From: Pyrenula massariospora
Taxonomy: Eukaryota; Ascomycota; Eurotiomycetes; Pyrenulales; Pyrenulaceae
Length of the DNA stretch: 64,000 nucleotides
Assembly (NCBI GenBank): GCA_021030905.1
Contig: JAGFMI010000014.1
Location: forward strand, 992,001 to 1,056,000
Direction: 5' to 3'
Part shown: positions 20,773 through 31,652 of the stretch, one piece after another
Numbering within the stretch: the first letter of the stretch is position 1
How the letters are laid out: each line of letters opens with the position of its first letter
The notes under the pieces: model-generated
What the model was told of the DNA's origin: nothing
Database searches by the model: none
What the model saw: only the letters and a program-made list of their open reading frames with translations
Program-made: the position numbers and the translations under genes

Positions 20773-21529
20773 ATGGCCGCCCCTCCCGAGATGACAATGG
20801 AAACCCTAGATGGGAAGTTCTACATGCTGAAAAATAAGTGTGAGAAAACGCAAGAGATATTGAAATTGCAAGGAGTTGGGTATCTGAAGAGAACCGCGAT
20901 TAGCTTAGCCAGCGTGACTGTAGGTTACACAATCAATGTTTTCCTGCACCATTCCCTCTCCCTAGTGTTTTATTGATGATTATCTATCTGCAATTCGATC
21001 CACGAAGCCTCTGCTGCTGTAGGTCAAGTCGCAAGTCACGTGTGTACTAACCGGCTCCATCTAGCTCCACATCGAACAATTCGTCGAAGACGGCGTGCAC
21101 CGCATCAATATCCAGCAAAAAGTGACCGGCGGCCTCGAAGGCACCCGGGAAGCCCGCTGCCTCGACTGGACCGAACGCGCCCACCAAGACCACGTCTTCG
21201 GCAACGTCAAGGGCCGGACCCGCTTCGTCACCGGCCTCGAGAACATCCAGCTCCAGACCAAACTGCCCGATGGCTCGCTCGACGTCGCGGACTCGGAGCA
21301 CATGAAGAACGAGGCGTTTGAGGATAAGGATGGGGTTTTTGTGCAGAGTTGGGTGGAGAGCCAGGATAGGAGTTGGACGGCGGAGCAGATTTGGGGGTGG
21401 CAGATTGTGGATGGGGTGAGGAAATATGTTAGGAGGGTGGTCGTTAGGGATGGTGACTATGCGGAACACGGTTGGCTGGTCTATGATTATTTGGGTCCGC
21501 GGGATACGAAAGAGAAGGAAGAGGATTAG
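20773..21529 (+). CDS. Conserved fungal protein of unknown function, lipocalin-like in size
   Basis: Two exons, 20773-20919 and 21065-21529, join in frame to 203 residues. The N-terminus reads MAAPPEMTMETLDGKFYMLKN. The junction joins ISLASVT to LHIEQFVEDGVHRINI, followed by GGLEGTREARCLDWTERAHQDHVFGNVKGRTRF. The alternating beta-strand pattern and the conserved small 'LDGKF / LQGVGYLKRTAI' opening suggest a small beta-barrel of the lipocalin or fatty-acid-binding type, but I cannot assign a family. No signal peptide or membrane segment is seen, so a cytosolic protein is likely. The GC content of exon 2 is higher than its surroundings. Confidence 0.7.
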
Positions 21530-21833
21530 GACTGAAGGGAATAAGAAGAGAAGGACGGAGAATTTTAGCTTAACATCTTTGCGACATCTACGGAGGATGT
21601 TTCTTAGAAGTATAGGTCATTTTGACAGACTGGATCTAAAACGCACCTGAGATGAAGCCTTCAACAGCCATACTACGCTCCCTTAGATTCTCTGGGCGGT
21701 GGAGGTGCGTGCATTTAAATATCACTCTCAGGAGAGTCTTGATCTCCACGCACTCGCTCACGCACCTGTGGCACGGCCAAGCAAGCGACGGACAGGAGAG
21801 CAGCGGAAAATTTTCTTTTCAAATTTGCAACAG

Positions 21834-23420
21834 ATGGCGAACAGAGAAAATTTGGTTGAGAGGCTAAGCGCCCAGACAATAACTTTGCTTCAAAGACCGG
21901 AAGATCCAGAACAGTACTTGAAACGGGCAAGATTATACAGTGACCTTCGATATCCGGATCTTGCTGCTGCTGACGCCTACCGAGCCCTCACTCTTCTTGA
22001 GAAGTTGCTGGAACCGTCCGACGAAGATTCTGACCAGGACCAAGATTCTACTGGCTCGAGCGACAGCGAAAATGGTACTCAGAAGCTGATATCTAGTGTT
22101 CTTCAACTTGAGAGCCTAAAATTCAACGCTTTGAAAACCCTAGCCATCTCACTCGTGGATACGGGCTGTCTCAAGGACGCGTACCTCTTCTGGAATCAAG
22201 TAAAGGATGTCGAAGACCGCGAGAAAGATCAAGGACTGCTCTATTTAGAGCATCGTTTTCGCGATATTGAATTTAACCAACTCCCTAATTCTGGATTCGT
22301 TCGCCGGGAAATCTATCCATGGAATACTCACGAACCTGACCGCCTCAGTGAGGAGTCTCTCGCTGAAATGAACAGCCGCCTAAGCGAGGTCTCTCCTCAC
22401 TTGAAGGTTTGTTCCGTGGGCCTCCCCAAGATGCATTCTTCTAGAGGAGTTTCTTGCAGTAATGACATTCTAAACGCTCAAGAAGTCAGTGAGCAACTTG
22501 GTATCGTTGCCAAAACTAATCTGTATCCTGGCCAACCCATCCTAAAAGAATTATCTGCTTTGACTGCTACAACAACCCCGAATTCCTCCCTCTGCGATTG
22601 CTGCCAATCAGCTTTACCTGACCTATCCTCCGATAATCTTCCTATTCCTTGTGAGTCATGCAATGATACTGTATTTTGTTCTTCTCGTTGCCACGATGTT
22701 GCCCAATCGCTGTATCACCCTTCGGTCTGTGGCAATGACTCTGGACTTGATCAAATTGGCCGTGATGGACCACTAGCGCAGAGAAGCGAGGATCTATACC
22801 TTCTTCTTGTTGCGCGTACCATTGCAATTTCGGAGACGCAAAACATTCACCCGCTTGATCTGCCGGAAATAAAATACCTTTGGGGCGATTTCACATCCTC
22901 TGAAGCTCAGACACTTCCGTTCAACTTTCACCACAACATTGTCTTGCCAATGCAAATACTCGAAGCGATGCAATCTACAACTGCTGACTCAACCTATCCA
23001 TTTTCACCTCGATCGCTTGATCGTTACGATCAATGGGTTTTCAACACCCTTTACGCCAAGTTTCGCGGTGTAGCATCAGCGAAGCAATCTACATGGGACG
23101 GTGCGCCAGAGATCTCCGCTGTCCATCCACTCTGGTGTCTTGCGAACCATTCATGTGCTCCAAATATCAAGTGGAAATGGGATGGCGCGATTGAGTTCAA
23201 GGTTCGAAAGCCTGAGGAGCTCGTTAGGTATTTCGGCGAAGAACTTGGGTGGGAACATGTTGGGATCAGAGAAGGCCAGCAGATTTTCAGTCACTATTGT
23301 GACATCAAACTGCCGCTTAAGCAGAGGAGGGAATGGGCACTTGGTGCGCTCGGCGGAGAATGTCAGTGTGACAGATGTCTCTGGGAAAACAGTCATCCTC
23401 AACCAGCGGCTGATACATGA
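21834..23420 (+). CDS. TPR / MYND-like zinc finger / SET-domain protein (SMYD-like)
   Basis: One exon of about 528 residues from the ATG at 21834. The longest frame starts further upstream at GTG, so a further 5' exon cannot be excluded. The N-terminal 150 residues form TPR-like helices (DPEQYLKRARLYSDLRYPDLAAADAYRAL). A zinc-finger segment near residues 250-290 has CDCCQSAL, CESCNDTVFCSSRCHD and a distal Cys. The C-terminal SET half carries NHSCAPNIKW near residue 437, FSHYCDIKLPLKQRREWAL near 485 and the post-SET CxCxxC (CQCDRC) near 509. SMYD-type proteins methylate lysines of histones or other proteins; the target here is unknown. The N-terminal SET motif is less obvious, so catalytic competence is not certain. 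Confidence 0.82.
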   Translation: MANRENLVERLSAQTITLLQRPEDPEQYLKRARLYSDLRYPDLAAADAYRALTLLEKLLEPSDEDSDQDQDSTGSSDSENGTQKLISSVLQLESLKFNALKTLAISLVDTGCLKDAYLFWNQVKDVEDREKDQGLLYLEHRFRDIEFNQLPNSGFVRREIYPWNTHEPDRLSEESLAEMNSRLSEVSPHLKVCSVGLPKMHSSRGVSCSNDILNAQEVSEQLGIVAKTNLYPGQPILKELSALTATTTPNSSLCDCCQSALPDLSSDNLPIPCESCNDTVFCSSRCHDVAQSLYHPSVCGNDSGLDQIGRDGPLAQRSEDLYLLLVARTIAISETQNIHPLDLPEIKYLWGDFTSSEAQTLPFNFHHNIVLPMQILEAMQSTTADSTYPFSPRSLDRYDQWVFNTLYAKFRGVASAKQSTWDGAPEISAVHPLWCLANHSCAPNIKWKWDGAIEFKVRKPEELVRYFGEELGWEHVGIREGQQIFSHYCDIKLPLKQRREWALGALGGECQCDRCLWENSHPQPAADT

Positions 23421-24217
23421 CATTTTAGGATCCCGCATGAGCTGCATAATAAAATCTGCTTCGTTTTGAGCGGTGTGGTTATTAGAAGAGGCGGGATTCT
23501 CGAGTCTGTCGTAGATCATGGTGAGCCGACGCCTGTAATGGACCTTCCGGACTCTCGAAAAGAGAAATCAAAGGACCGAGGTTGCTATGCACGTCATGTT
23601 CGATAATCTACTCTTCAGCCTCACGAGTGTCAAATTCGTTGCTGTGCCGCCTCCTGAAACTCCAAGCCAATTGCTGAGCTTGGATAGCCGCCCCTAAACC
23701 ATCTTTTGGTTGGCGTCCTCGAACTAGAAGCCACTTTTGGCAAAACATCGCCATGCCTTCCGCTTTCCCTCATACTTCTTGCAAATATTGCTCGACTTTT
23801 AGTTCTGGTCAATTGCGTTGTCAGTGCTGACGGGCCGACCTTCAGTGCTATGGCGGCGCCGATGTTTCGTGTTTTTACCAATTTCTGCAATGACAACCTT
23901 GTTGAGGGAGGCTGCTCATAATTTTTTGGCGTGAATTTAATGTCTTTCATTCCGTCGCATATCCATCTCGTTCCCAGGCCGTTTCTCGACTGCATCTCGT
24001 TCTGCATGACTTTGCTACTATTTTGAAATCGCGATCAAAGAATATCATCTGTGGACCTTTTCTCACAATCTTTTTGGCACTTCAGGTACAGCAGGTGACC
24101 AGCTCAAAGAGTCTTCACCCATGCCTTGGGCTGTGAGAAGGTCATTCTCACGAAAAATTCCAGCAGTCTCTGCTTAACTCTCAGCCTTGTACCCGTCAAC
24201 GTCGTACTTACGACCAG
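23421..24217. other. Intergenic region
   Basis: No gene is supported. A short minus-strand frame at 23630-24007 shows no recognisable features. Confidence 0.45.
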
Positions 24218-26428
24218 ATGTCAGATCAGACCGCGCAATTGGAATGGCCACCACGATACGACACCCTGATTTCACCGTTAGAGCATCTTGATGACACCCA
24301 AGTGTCCGCGCTCATACAACATCACATCGAGAAGCGTGACTTTCCCGGCCTCTCCACCTGTCACGCATGTCGTGAGCTGCTCCACTATCTTCGACGGAAG
24401 CCACCACCCAACAAAAAGCACGAATATGTGGGCAGATCGCGGAACGACTTGGAAACTACAGCTGCGACGTGCAGGCTGTGCTCGTTGATACTTTATCAGG
24501 ATCGCAACAGCGAAGCTCCGGCAGATGCGGATATCTACCTCAGCCGTGGCCTCCATCCTGGGTCCATGGTGCTGGAGCCGGGACAAGTGGCAACCGAGTT
24601 CTTGTCGTCAGACGCATTATCTGTGCAGGTTGCTATCCTCCAGGGTATCCAAGATAGGGAAAGCGCTAGCGTATCGAGCAGCTCAGCCCAGAAATTGTTG
24701 GACTCTACGAATTCTTATACTAGTCTCTGGATAGCTAGGCACTGGATACGTGACTGCGTCGAGAAGCACCCGAACTGCTATAACGAGAACGCTCCGAGGA
24801 TCTTGCCAACTCGGCTGATCGATCTTGGCGCTGATGAATATATCCGACCGCGACTATGTCTGAGCTTAGATCTAGCTCCTGAGACACTGTACACGACCTT
24901 GTCACATTGCTGGGGTGGTTTGATCTTCCTAAGATTGATGCAAGACAATTACCACACCTTCCAAACCCAAATCCCCGTCAACGAGCTCTCAAAAACCTTC
25001 CGTGACGCCATGGAAGTCACAAAACGCCTCGGAATCCGCTACATCTGGATCGACAGCCTCTGCATCATCCAAGGTCAGAAAATTCTCCCTGAGAAGGAAA
25101 ACCCAACTAACCCCGCCCATCCAGATTCCCCATCAGACTGGTCCCACGAAAGCACCACCATGGCCACCGTCTACACCCACTCCCACTGCAACATCGCCGC
25201 CACCTCCTCCCCGAACGGCGAAGCCGGTTGCTTCCGCCCCCGCCGCCCTCACCTCCGCCGCGCCATCCTCGACGCCCCCACGCAGGACTCCTCCTCCGGC
25301 CCGCTCCTCATGTCCGAGACGTACCCACGCCGCGTGGTGCTCCGCCCGACCATCGAGCGCGGCCCGCTGTACGCGCGGGCCTGGGTCGTGCAGGAGGTGT
25401 TTCTGGCGCCGCGGGTGCTGCACTTCTCGGGCACGGACGAGGAGCCGGAGCTGTACTGGCAGTGCCACGCGAAGGAGGCGGCGGAGTTTGATCCCGAGGG
25501 GGTGCCAAGGTGGTATCCGTTTGCGCCGAAGACGGAGGTGAGGCGGGTGGATCCGAGGGATGCGGAGGCGTGGGAGAGGGATCGGTGGTATCTGCATGAT
25601 ACGTGGTGCGAGGTGGTGGATTCGTATTCGGGCGCGGCGCTGACGTATCCCGGGAAGGATAAGTGCGTGGCGGTCGCGGGAGTGGCGAGGAGGTTGGCGG
25701 ATCCCGAGTGGTATGTTGCGGGGCTGTGGGGGCCGCTGTTGCCGTTGCTGCTGGTTTGGACGGTGGTGGAATTCGGGGCGGGGAGGAGGTTGGCGGGGCC
25801 GAGCTGGTCGTGGCTTTCGGTGGATGGGCGGGTGACGTCTAATACGGGGATGTTGTCGGTTAATCCGGAAGAGGTGCGGACGGACCTCAGGGTGCTTGAT
25901 ACGTTTGTTGAGCCCCTGAGAGAGGGGGACAGGACGGGGCCGATAGGAGAAGGCTGGCTTCACGTGGAAGGCGTTCTGTTTTTGGTTGAAGCTGCGTTTG
26001 ACATTGCAAATGAGAAGCAGGTGACACATCAGGTAACCCGGCCAGTGCGCGCAGTCCAACCTCCCACACTCTTAGACTCAGGCTCGTCACCGCCGACGGT
26101 GCCCTGCACAATCACGCCAGACACTGCGCCCATCACTCTCTCCTCTCCACTACATTTTCTATATGTTGAGCATCAAACTCCCGACGAAGGACCAAGAAAA
26201 GATGGACTCATTTTGACACCAACAGGGAAGAAGGGCCGATTCCGGCGCGTGGGGGCGTTCCTGGTGAAGCAAGGGAATGGGGATAAGGATAAGACAATTT
26301 TAGAAAGATTTGAGGACATATTTCGGGTAGGTGGGCAGACTGTTGGTGGAAAAGAAAAATTGTGGGAGAAGATGATACAGCCGGAGGAAGAGGGGGGTTT
26401 ATTGAGGTATAGGCTTTTCATTGAGTGA
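24218..26428 (+). CDS. HET-domain (heterokaryon incompatibility) protein
   Basis: Intronless, 736 residues, ATG at 24218. The N-terminus has a Cys-rich stretch (CHACRELL, TCRLCSLI) common before fungal HET domains. The HET domain itself follows at about residues 220-420 with the usual blocks: TTLSHCWGG, FRDAMEVTKRLGIRYIWIDSLCIIQ, MATVYTHSHCNIAATSS and LYARAWVVQEVFLAPRVLHF. HET proteins trigger cell death on recognition of non-self; HET domains are distantly related to TIR. The 3' half is GC-rich and produces long spurious antisense frames. No break is seen, so the gene is probably functional, unlike the HET gene at 43.9-46.7 kb. Confidence 0.92.
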   Translation: MSDQTAQLEWPPRYDTLISPLEHLDDTQVSALIQHHIEKRDFPGLSTCHACRELLHYLRRKPPPNKKHEYVGRSRNDLETTAATCRLCSLILYQDRNSEAPADADIYLSRGLHPGSMVLEPGQVATEFLSSDALSVQVAILQGIQDRESASVSSSSAQKLLDSTNSYTSLWIARHWIRDCVEKHPNCYNENAPRILPTRLIDLGADEYIRPRLCLSLDLAPETLYTTLSHCWGGLIFLRLMQDNYHTFQTQIPVNELSKTFRDAMEVTKRLGIRYIWIDSLCIIQGQKILPEKENPTNPAHPDSPSDWSHESTTMATVYTHSHCNIAATSSPNGEAGCFRPRRPHLRRAILDAPTQDSSSGPLLMSETYPRRVVLRPTIERGPLYARAWVVQEVFLAPRVLHFSGTDEEPELYWQCHAKEAAEFDPEGVPRWYPFAPKTEVRRVDPRDAEAWERDRWYLHDTWCEVVDSYSGAALTYPGKDKCVAVAGVARRLADPEWYVAGLWGPLLPLLLVWTVVEFGAGRRLAGPSWSWLSVDGRVTSNTGMLSVNPEEVRTDLRVLDTFVEPLREGDRTGPIGEGWLHVEGVLFLVEAAFDIANEKQVTHQVTRPVRAVQPPTLLDSGSSPPTVPCTITPDTAPITLSSPLHFLYVEHQTPDEGPRKDGLILTPTGKKGRFRRVGAFLVKQGNGDKDKTILERFEDIFRVGGQTVGGKEKLWEKMIQPEEEGGLLRYRLFIE

Positions 26429-26589
26429 GATAGGGGTCTCGAGGGTCGTGGCAAACGTTGATTTGGTACACTCTCATTGCGCGACCGATAACCGATTGAT
26501 GACTCGCTAGGTTTAGAAGACGGCGGAAACATTGCGGTGATAATAAGTACGTAGACGGCACGTACCTCTGTCCATAGCCAAACATCGGA

Positions 26590-27640
26590 TCAATGGACGC
26601 GCTTCGCATGCTGAACAGTATGAAAAATCGCAAACATGGACACGCAATGAGGAAGCCACACTTAAAAAAGGGGGTCCTAGAGTCCATGCGGTTCAGAAAG
26701 CCTATTGTTAATCAGGCCATTGCCGATTTCGCCTCTGAATTGACCAAGACGCGTACGGGGAAGGGATTTATAGGTAAAACTGGGTTGAATGGTTCAAATA
26801 GAGGCATAGAAACAAGCTCCAAACGGGACGTAAGCTCACGGTCTCTCAATCCCATATCGATACGCTCCCGCAAGGGGAGTTTACCAAATATTTCACGAAT
26901 CTCACGGATATAATCGATGAACCTGGCATTATCCGAACAACCTGTGAAACATGGACGAGAAAGGCTTCCAAATGGGGCAACAATCTGATGAAGTTGTTGT
27001 GTATGGCAAGGGGGATGCTCGACCAATTGGGGAATCCACAGATTCATCCAAATGGGCTTCTATCATCGAATGCGTCAACACCAGTTGGCGCAACATTGAT
27101 CCATTCCATATAAAACAGGGGAAATACGCTTTACGCCACTGGATCCCGGAAACTGGACGTCAATTGGCCTATACGATATAGGGGTGGACAACCATGGACG
27201 TGGGTGTGGAATGATTGGAGCACCATTTTTTGCCTGAGACGGCCGTCCTACCAGGTACCGTCCGCCTGCTACTGCTGGACGGTTACGGAGCTATTGGTCC
27301 GGCTAATTCTACGTAAAATTATACTCCAAAGGAGTGAAACAATTGTACCTCCCAGCCCACGCCTCTCATATTCTCCAACCTCTCGAAGTTGGCCCCTTTC
27401 CCAGCCTCCAAGCCGTCTACACCCGCGAAGCCTAGAAACATGTCACATCGACTAATGCTAGGGCTATCGACCGTGCCACATTTATCCTTCTATACAAGAA
27501 GGCTCATAAACAGGCATACAGCCGCGGAATGTTTGCAGTGGCTGACGAAGGGCAGGTTCATATCTATACAACCCAGAATGCGTCCGACAGCATCCAGAAA
27601 CATTCAAAGATTTTCGGCGGATAAAGGGGTGCCTCCTGAC
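26590..27640 (+). pseudogene. Degenerate pogo/Fot1-like DDE transposase
   Basis: Segments of a pogo/Fot1-type transposase appear in shifting frames. MDEKGFQMGQ (from 26951) is the block around the first catalytic Asp. It is followed by WASIIECVNTSWRNIDPFHI, then LLLDGYG near 27270 (the second Asp block), SHILQPLEVGPFPSLQAVYTRE near 27365, and ATFILLYKKAHKQAYSRGMF near 27470. At least one in-frame stop and several frame changes separate these blocks, so no functional transposase is encoded. Terminal repeats were not identified. The block order is typical of Fot1 relatives in filamentous fungi. Confidence 0.65.
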
Positions 27641-27891
27641 GTGGTGTGGCGACTTAGCGTACATCAGCTTGCTTACATCACCCTGTTTTAAATCGAACCA
27701 GGTCGATGTTTATATGCGGCTACCGAAAAATTATTACAAAGAGATAACTATAAAAATTGTCCAGGAGGCCAAACGGGTTGTGTGGCAGAAGATTTATCAA
27801 AAAATAGTGTAACGCTCGCACGCTTACGCGCTCCCACTTTTTGAGGCTATAGCTCGGCCCAACTACGGAGTATAGGTGAATACCTAAGCCT

Positions 27892-27946
27892 ATCTAACGT
27901 GGGGTTACCCCTACCGAGCCTATCACCCCTATCGAGCTTTAGCCGA
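27892..27946 (+). repeat. Left terminal inverted repeat of the AT-rich element
   Basis: Pairs with 29650-29699, with several C/T or G/A differences consistent with RIP. Confidence 0.8.
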
Positions 27947-29649
27947 TACAAATCGCGTCGCGTACGCGCATACAAGCTTATTCTTTTAAACATTTATTTA
28001 ACAATTAATATTTCTTTAAATAGTTTAAAAAGATTGTTAAAAAACAGAACGCCTTCGAATATATTTTACAAAAAATTTAAATTTATCTATACGTATCGGC
28101 GCGCATACTGTATAAATATTTTATTTAATCACTAAACATTATATTAATGAACGGCCTTTAAAAATAAAAATATATAAAAAATAATAATTATTTACATTCA
28201 ATAAAAAGTTTATATTAATAAAATAAATAATTAAAAACGCCAAACTTCGCAAAAATTTTAATAATAAATAGATAACTAAATTCGCGTAATATATTATCAA
28301 TAAAAATAAACACAAGATAAAACTTAACTCGAAATAAATATATAAATTTAAATATAAACATGTAGTTAAACTTCAAATAGATAAAAAATATACAATAAAT
28401 TTTAAACATTTTAAAATTTTTAATATAAAAACTTTAAAAAATTTTTATTATAATTAAAAGGATCTAGTCCACAAAAACCACATCGAAAATAAAAATATAT
28501 AAAATATAAATAAAAAAAACTTTTAAATAAATTAATAACGAAATAACGTTATTATATATAATACTAAAAATTTTAAATCTATAAATAAAACCACAGACAT
28601 CTTTTAATAGATTATAATTATTAAATTATTAAATATATTCAGCAACTACCTTCCTCTCTACGTTATATAAATAAATAAAAAGTTAAAGAAGTATTAAATA
28701 CCTAATAAAAATTATAATTAGTATATAATTTAATTTAAAAAAAAATAATCGAACAACGATATTAATACTAATTAAATAAAAAAACATTTTCTATCCTTAA
28801 CAAAACGTAAAAGAGATACTAAAAGAATACTATTATTAAATAAATATAAATTATATATATTAAATAAATTTTAATACGCGCTTTATTAAGCCGAAATGTC
28901 GTATTTATATATCTTTTCTTATTTATTTTATATTCTTTAACCGCTCAACGTTAACCCGTTTAACCCTCTAACTCATTTTTACTCAAAAAAATATTTTAAT
29001 TACGTACAATGAGCAGCTGCTAAATTAATATTTAAAATTAAATTTTTTAATTTATATATATAAACACGTTAAAAGGCCTTCACCGCATAAAATTTTCGTT
29101 TTAAATAAAAATAAATTAAATTAGTATCTTATAATCCTAATAGAATTAAAAATTATTTTAATATATAATAAAAACAGCGTATATAACCTCGAATTATATT
29201 TTTATTTTAATTTTAAACTTTTTAATGCACTTCAACTAAAAAGAATAATATATAAACACTCTTCGAATCTTTATACAACTATTTATAAAAAAATAATCAT
29301 TTAACATTACAACGCGTCTAAAATTTTGCAAAAAAAATAATTTTTAATAAAAATATAATATCGCAATCGCTTAATAATATTAATAATAATAATTAAATAA
29401 AAAAGAAGGCTAAAAAACGCGAATAATTAAAAAAAAATAAAAAAAAATACTCTCACCAGCTAACAAAGTTTATAAAGATAAAATAAAACGAAAAATAATT
29501 AAAATATTAAAAAAAGTGCCAAAAAATCTATACAGAAGCTTCAAAACAGTCCCAAAATAATACTACTAAAAAGAAATAGCTATTATATACGTTGTCTATT
29601 AATGAAACTATATACTAGTAAATCTTAATATATTTGGTTTTCTACCAAG

Positions 29650-29699
29650 ACGAGCTCGGCAGGAGTAATAGGCTCGATAGGGGTAACCCCACGTTAGAC
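29650..29699 (-). repeat. Right terminal inverted repeat of the AT-rich element
   Basis: Complement of the left repeat; the flanking TA at 29696-29697 matches the TA at the left end. Confidence 0.8.
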
Positions 29700-30079
29700 C
29701 TGCTATAGGTAGGATAAGCTTTCTATCCCTGTAAGTGGGCCGAGCCGCATCCTGCACTTCGATCACACGACGCGTGTCGGAACGTTGCTCCGGTGGCCCA
29801 GGCTCCCACACTCAATGGTCTAATAACTATCTATAGCCACCTAGCTTTGCTCTTCCTTTCCACGGCTATTCGAATATCAAAAGTTTGCACCATTGAGCCA
29901 CTCTGGCTGCTTGTTCCAAATAGCATGACTATGGCATTCTCTGATTTCCTACTACGTGGGCTCGGTCAAGCACTAACTGCCACACCCACGGTCATCTTCG
30001 GAGCCGTAAGAGCCTCCTTCGCAAGGACGACCGATTGTTAATATCAATCTAGATATCATTGTATCTTATCTATCTTTTC

Positions 30080-31652
30080 TTCCTCGGCATCTACAATATA
30101 TACTTTCACCCTCTCAGGAAGTTTCCTGGTCCCAAGCTAGCTTAGCGTTACCGAGCTTTTCGCAGTTTTCCATTTCGTGCGTGGTCAGCGGTTAAAGTTT
30201 AGCGAGAAGCTTCATACGCAATATGGTGAAGTGGTCCGCACGAGACCCAACGAGTTGTCCTTCGTTAGCGACTGTGCTTGGAAGGATATATACATGCATC
30301 GTCAAGGCCACAAGCAGATGCAAAAGGCCGGTATACCTATTAGCTAAAACAAAGCACATAGCATTATTATCGCCCCCTATGATGTACACGCACGTCACAG
30401 GCGCCTCCTGTCGCATGCATTCTCGGAGCGAGCGGTAAGAAGAAGAGACACACCAAATTCCAATCTCTGAATTAACATATATTGTAGCTTCGAGAACAAG
30501 AGCCGTTGACTCAGGAGTATGTTAACCTCCTCATTAGCAACATGCAAGAGGACGCCAAAAAAGGTAGAGAAGTCGATATGGTCTAAAACTTCAACCTCTC
30601 CACCTTTGACATTATCAGCGATCTCTCTTTTGGAGAATCCTTTGGTGGCCTCAGGATCAGGACGGCACATACGTGGATCAAAGCGTTCTTCGACATGGCG
30701 ATAATAGGGACTATTATGACTCAACTAGTACTACTAAAAATTCCCATAATCTCGACACTGGCGGCACTGCTGGTCTTGCCTATTTTGAGGAAGCGGCTCG
30801 GGGTTATGAGCTATACTAAGGACAAGATTGAGAAACGCATCGACCAGGGAACTGACAGGCCTGACTTCATGTCATATGTGTTGAAGCACAACGATGAGAA
30901 AGGGATGTCAAGGGAGGAGATCCAGGCGACTTTCAACGTGCTTATGATCGCTGGCTCCGAAACTACTGCAACTTTACTAGCTGGATGCACTTATCTGCTT
31001 CAGAAGCATCCCCGGGTCCGGCAGAAGCTGCACACTGAAATTAGAGACACGTTTCTGGATGACAAGGAGATCACTATGCTCAGCGTTAGTCATCTAACAT
31101 ATCTGGATGCGGTCATCGAGGAGTCACTTCGACTCTATCCACCGGTGCCAATCGCCTTGAGCCGTATGACACCGCCAGAAGGTGCAGCTATCTGCGGTTA
31201 TTGGGTCCCAGGCAATGTATGTCTACTTCAGATGCGTTTATCATATTGGCTAACAATCATCTAGGTATCTGTTGGCATTCCACAATTCGCGGCGTATACG
31301 TCCCCTCTCAACTTCGTAGAACCGGACTCGTTCGCGCCAGAGCGTATGCTCCACGAATATGACGCGAAATTTGACAAGGACCGCAAGGCTGTTCTACAGC
31401 CTTTCTCCACCGGACCTAGGAACTGCATTGGCAAGAAGTGAGTTCTAATGCAATATACTACAGAGTATCGGGCCTAGGATCACTAACAGGCTAATAGCCT
31501 AGCTACTGCAGAGATAAAACTAATCCTTGCTCGAATCATCTTCAACTTTGACCTTGAGCTGGTTGATCAAAAGTCGAATTGGTTCGATCAAGAGGTTTAT
31601 GGCATGTGGAGGAAGCATCCGCTGATGGTTCGGGTCAAAGATATCAGAGTAT
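30080..31652 (+). pseudogene. Broken cytochrome P450 gene (fungal secondary-metabolism type)
   Basis: P450 sequence runs almost end to end: FHPLRKFPGPKLA, then EVVRTRPNELSFV, FDIISDLSFGESFGG, the I-helix LMIAGSETTATLLAG, the ExxR region EESLRLYPPVPI, and the heme loop FSTGPRNCIGKK (near 31405). Introns near 30433-30489, 31219-31264 and 31439-31498 look normal. The gene is broken by a one-base frame change near 30140 and by in-frame TAA codons at 30345 and 30584. Both stops sit where CAA would keep the frame, as expected from RIP-like C-to-T change. An N-terminal segment (MAFSDFLL...) may start near 29923. The P450 resembles isotrichodermin C-15 hydroxylase-type enzymes; its substrate is unknown. 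It lies directly beside the AT-rich island. Confidence 0.85.

Larger units (their letters stand above)
27892..29699. mobile_element. RIP-destroyed TIR DNA transposon with TA target duplications
   Basis: Inverted terminal repeats of about 45 bp begin ACGTGGGGTTACCCCTA at roughly 27896 and end with its complement near 29695. Both are immediately flanked by TA, the target duplication of Tc1/mariner/pogo elements. The repeat continues as CGAGCCTATYACYCCT on both sides. The 1.7 kb between the ends is extremely poor in G and C, with long A and T runs and no open frame, as expected after heavy RIP. The GC-containing ends fit Fot1-size elements (about 1.8-2 kb). The family is inferred from TIR and TA only, because the transposase is unreadable. 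Confidence 0.8.

Noticed and set aside
25133-26059. 308-codon antisense frame inside the HET gene
   Set aside because: Arg/Pro-rich shadow of GC-biased coding DNA, no domain.
28000-29640. AT-rich DNA as an inserted piece of mitochondrial genome
   Set aside because: Terminal inverted repeats with TA duplications flank it and no mitochondrial gene is readable.
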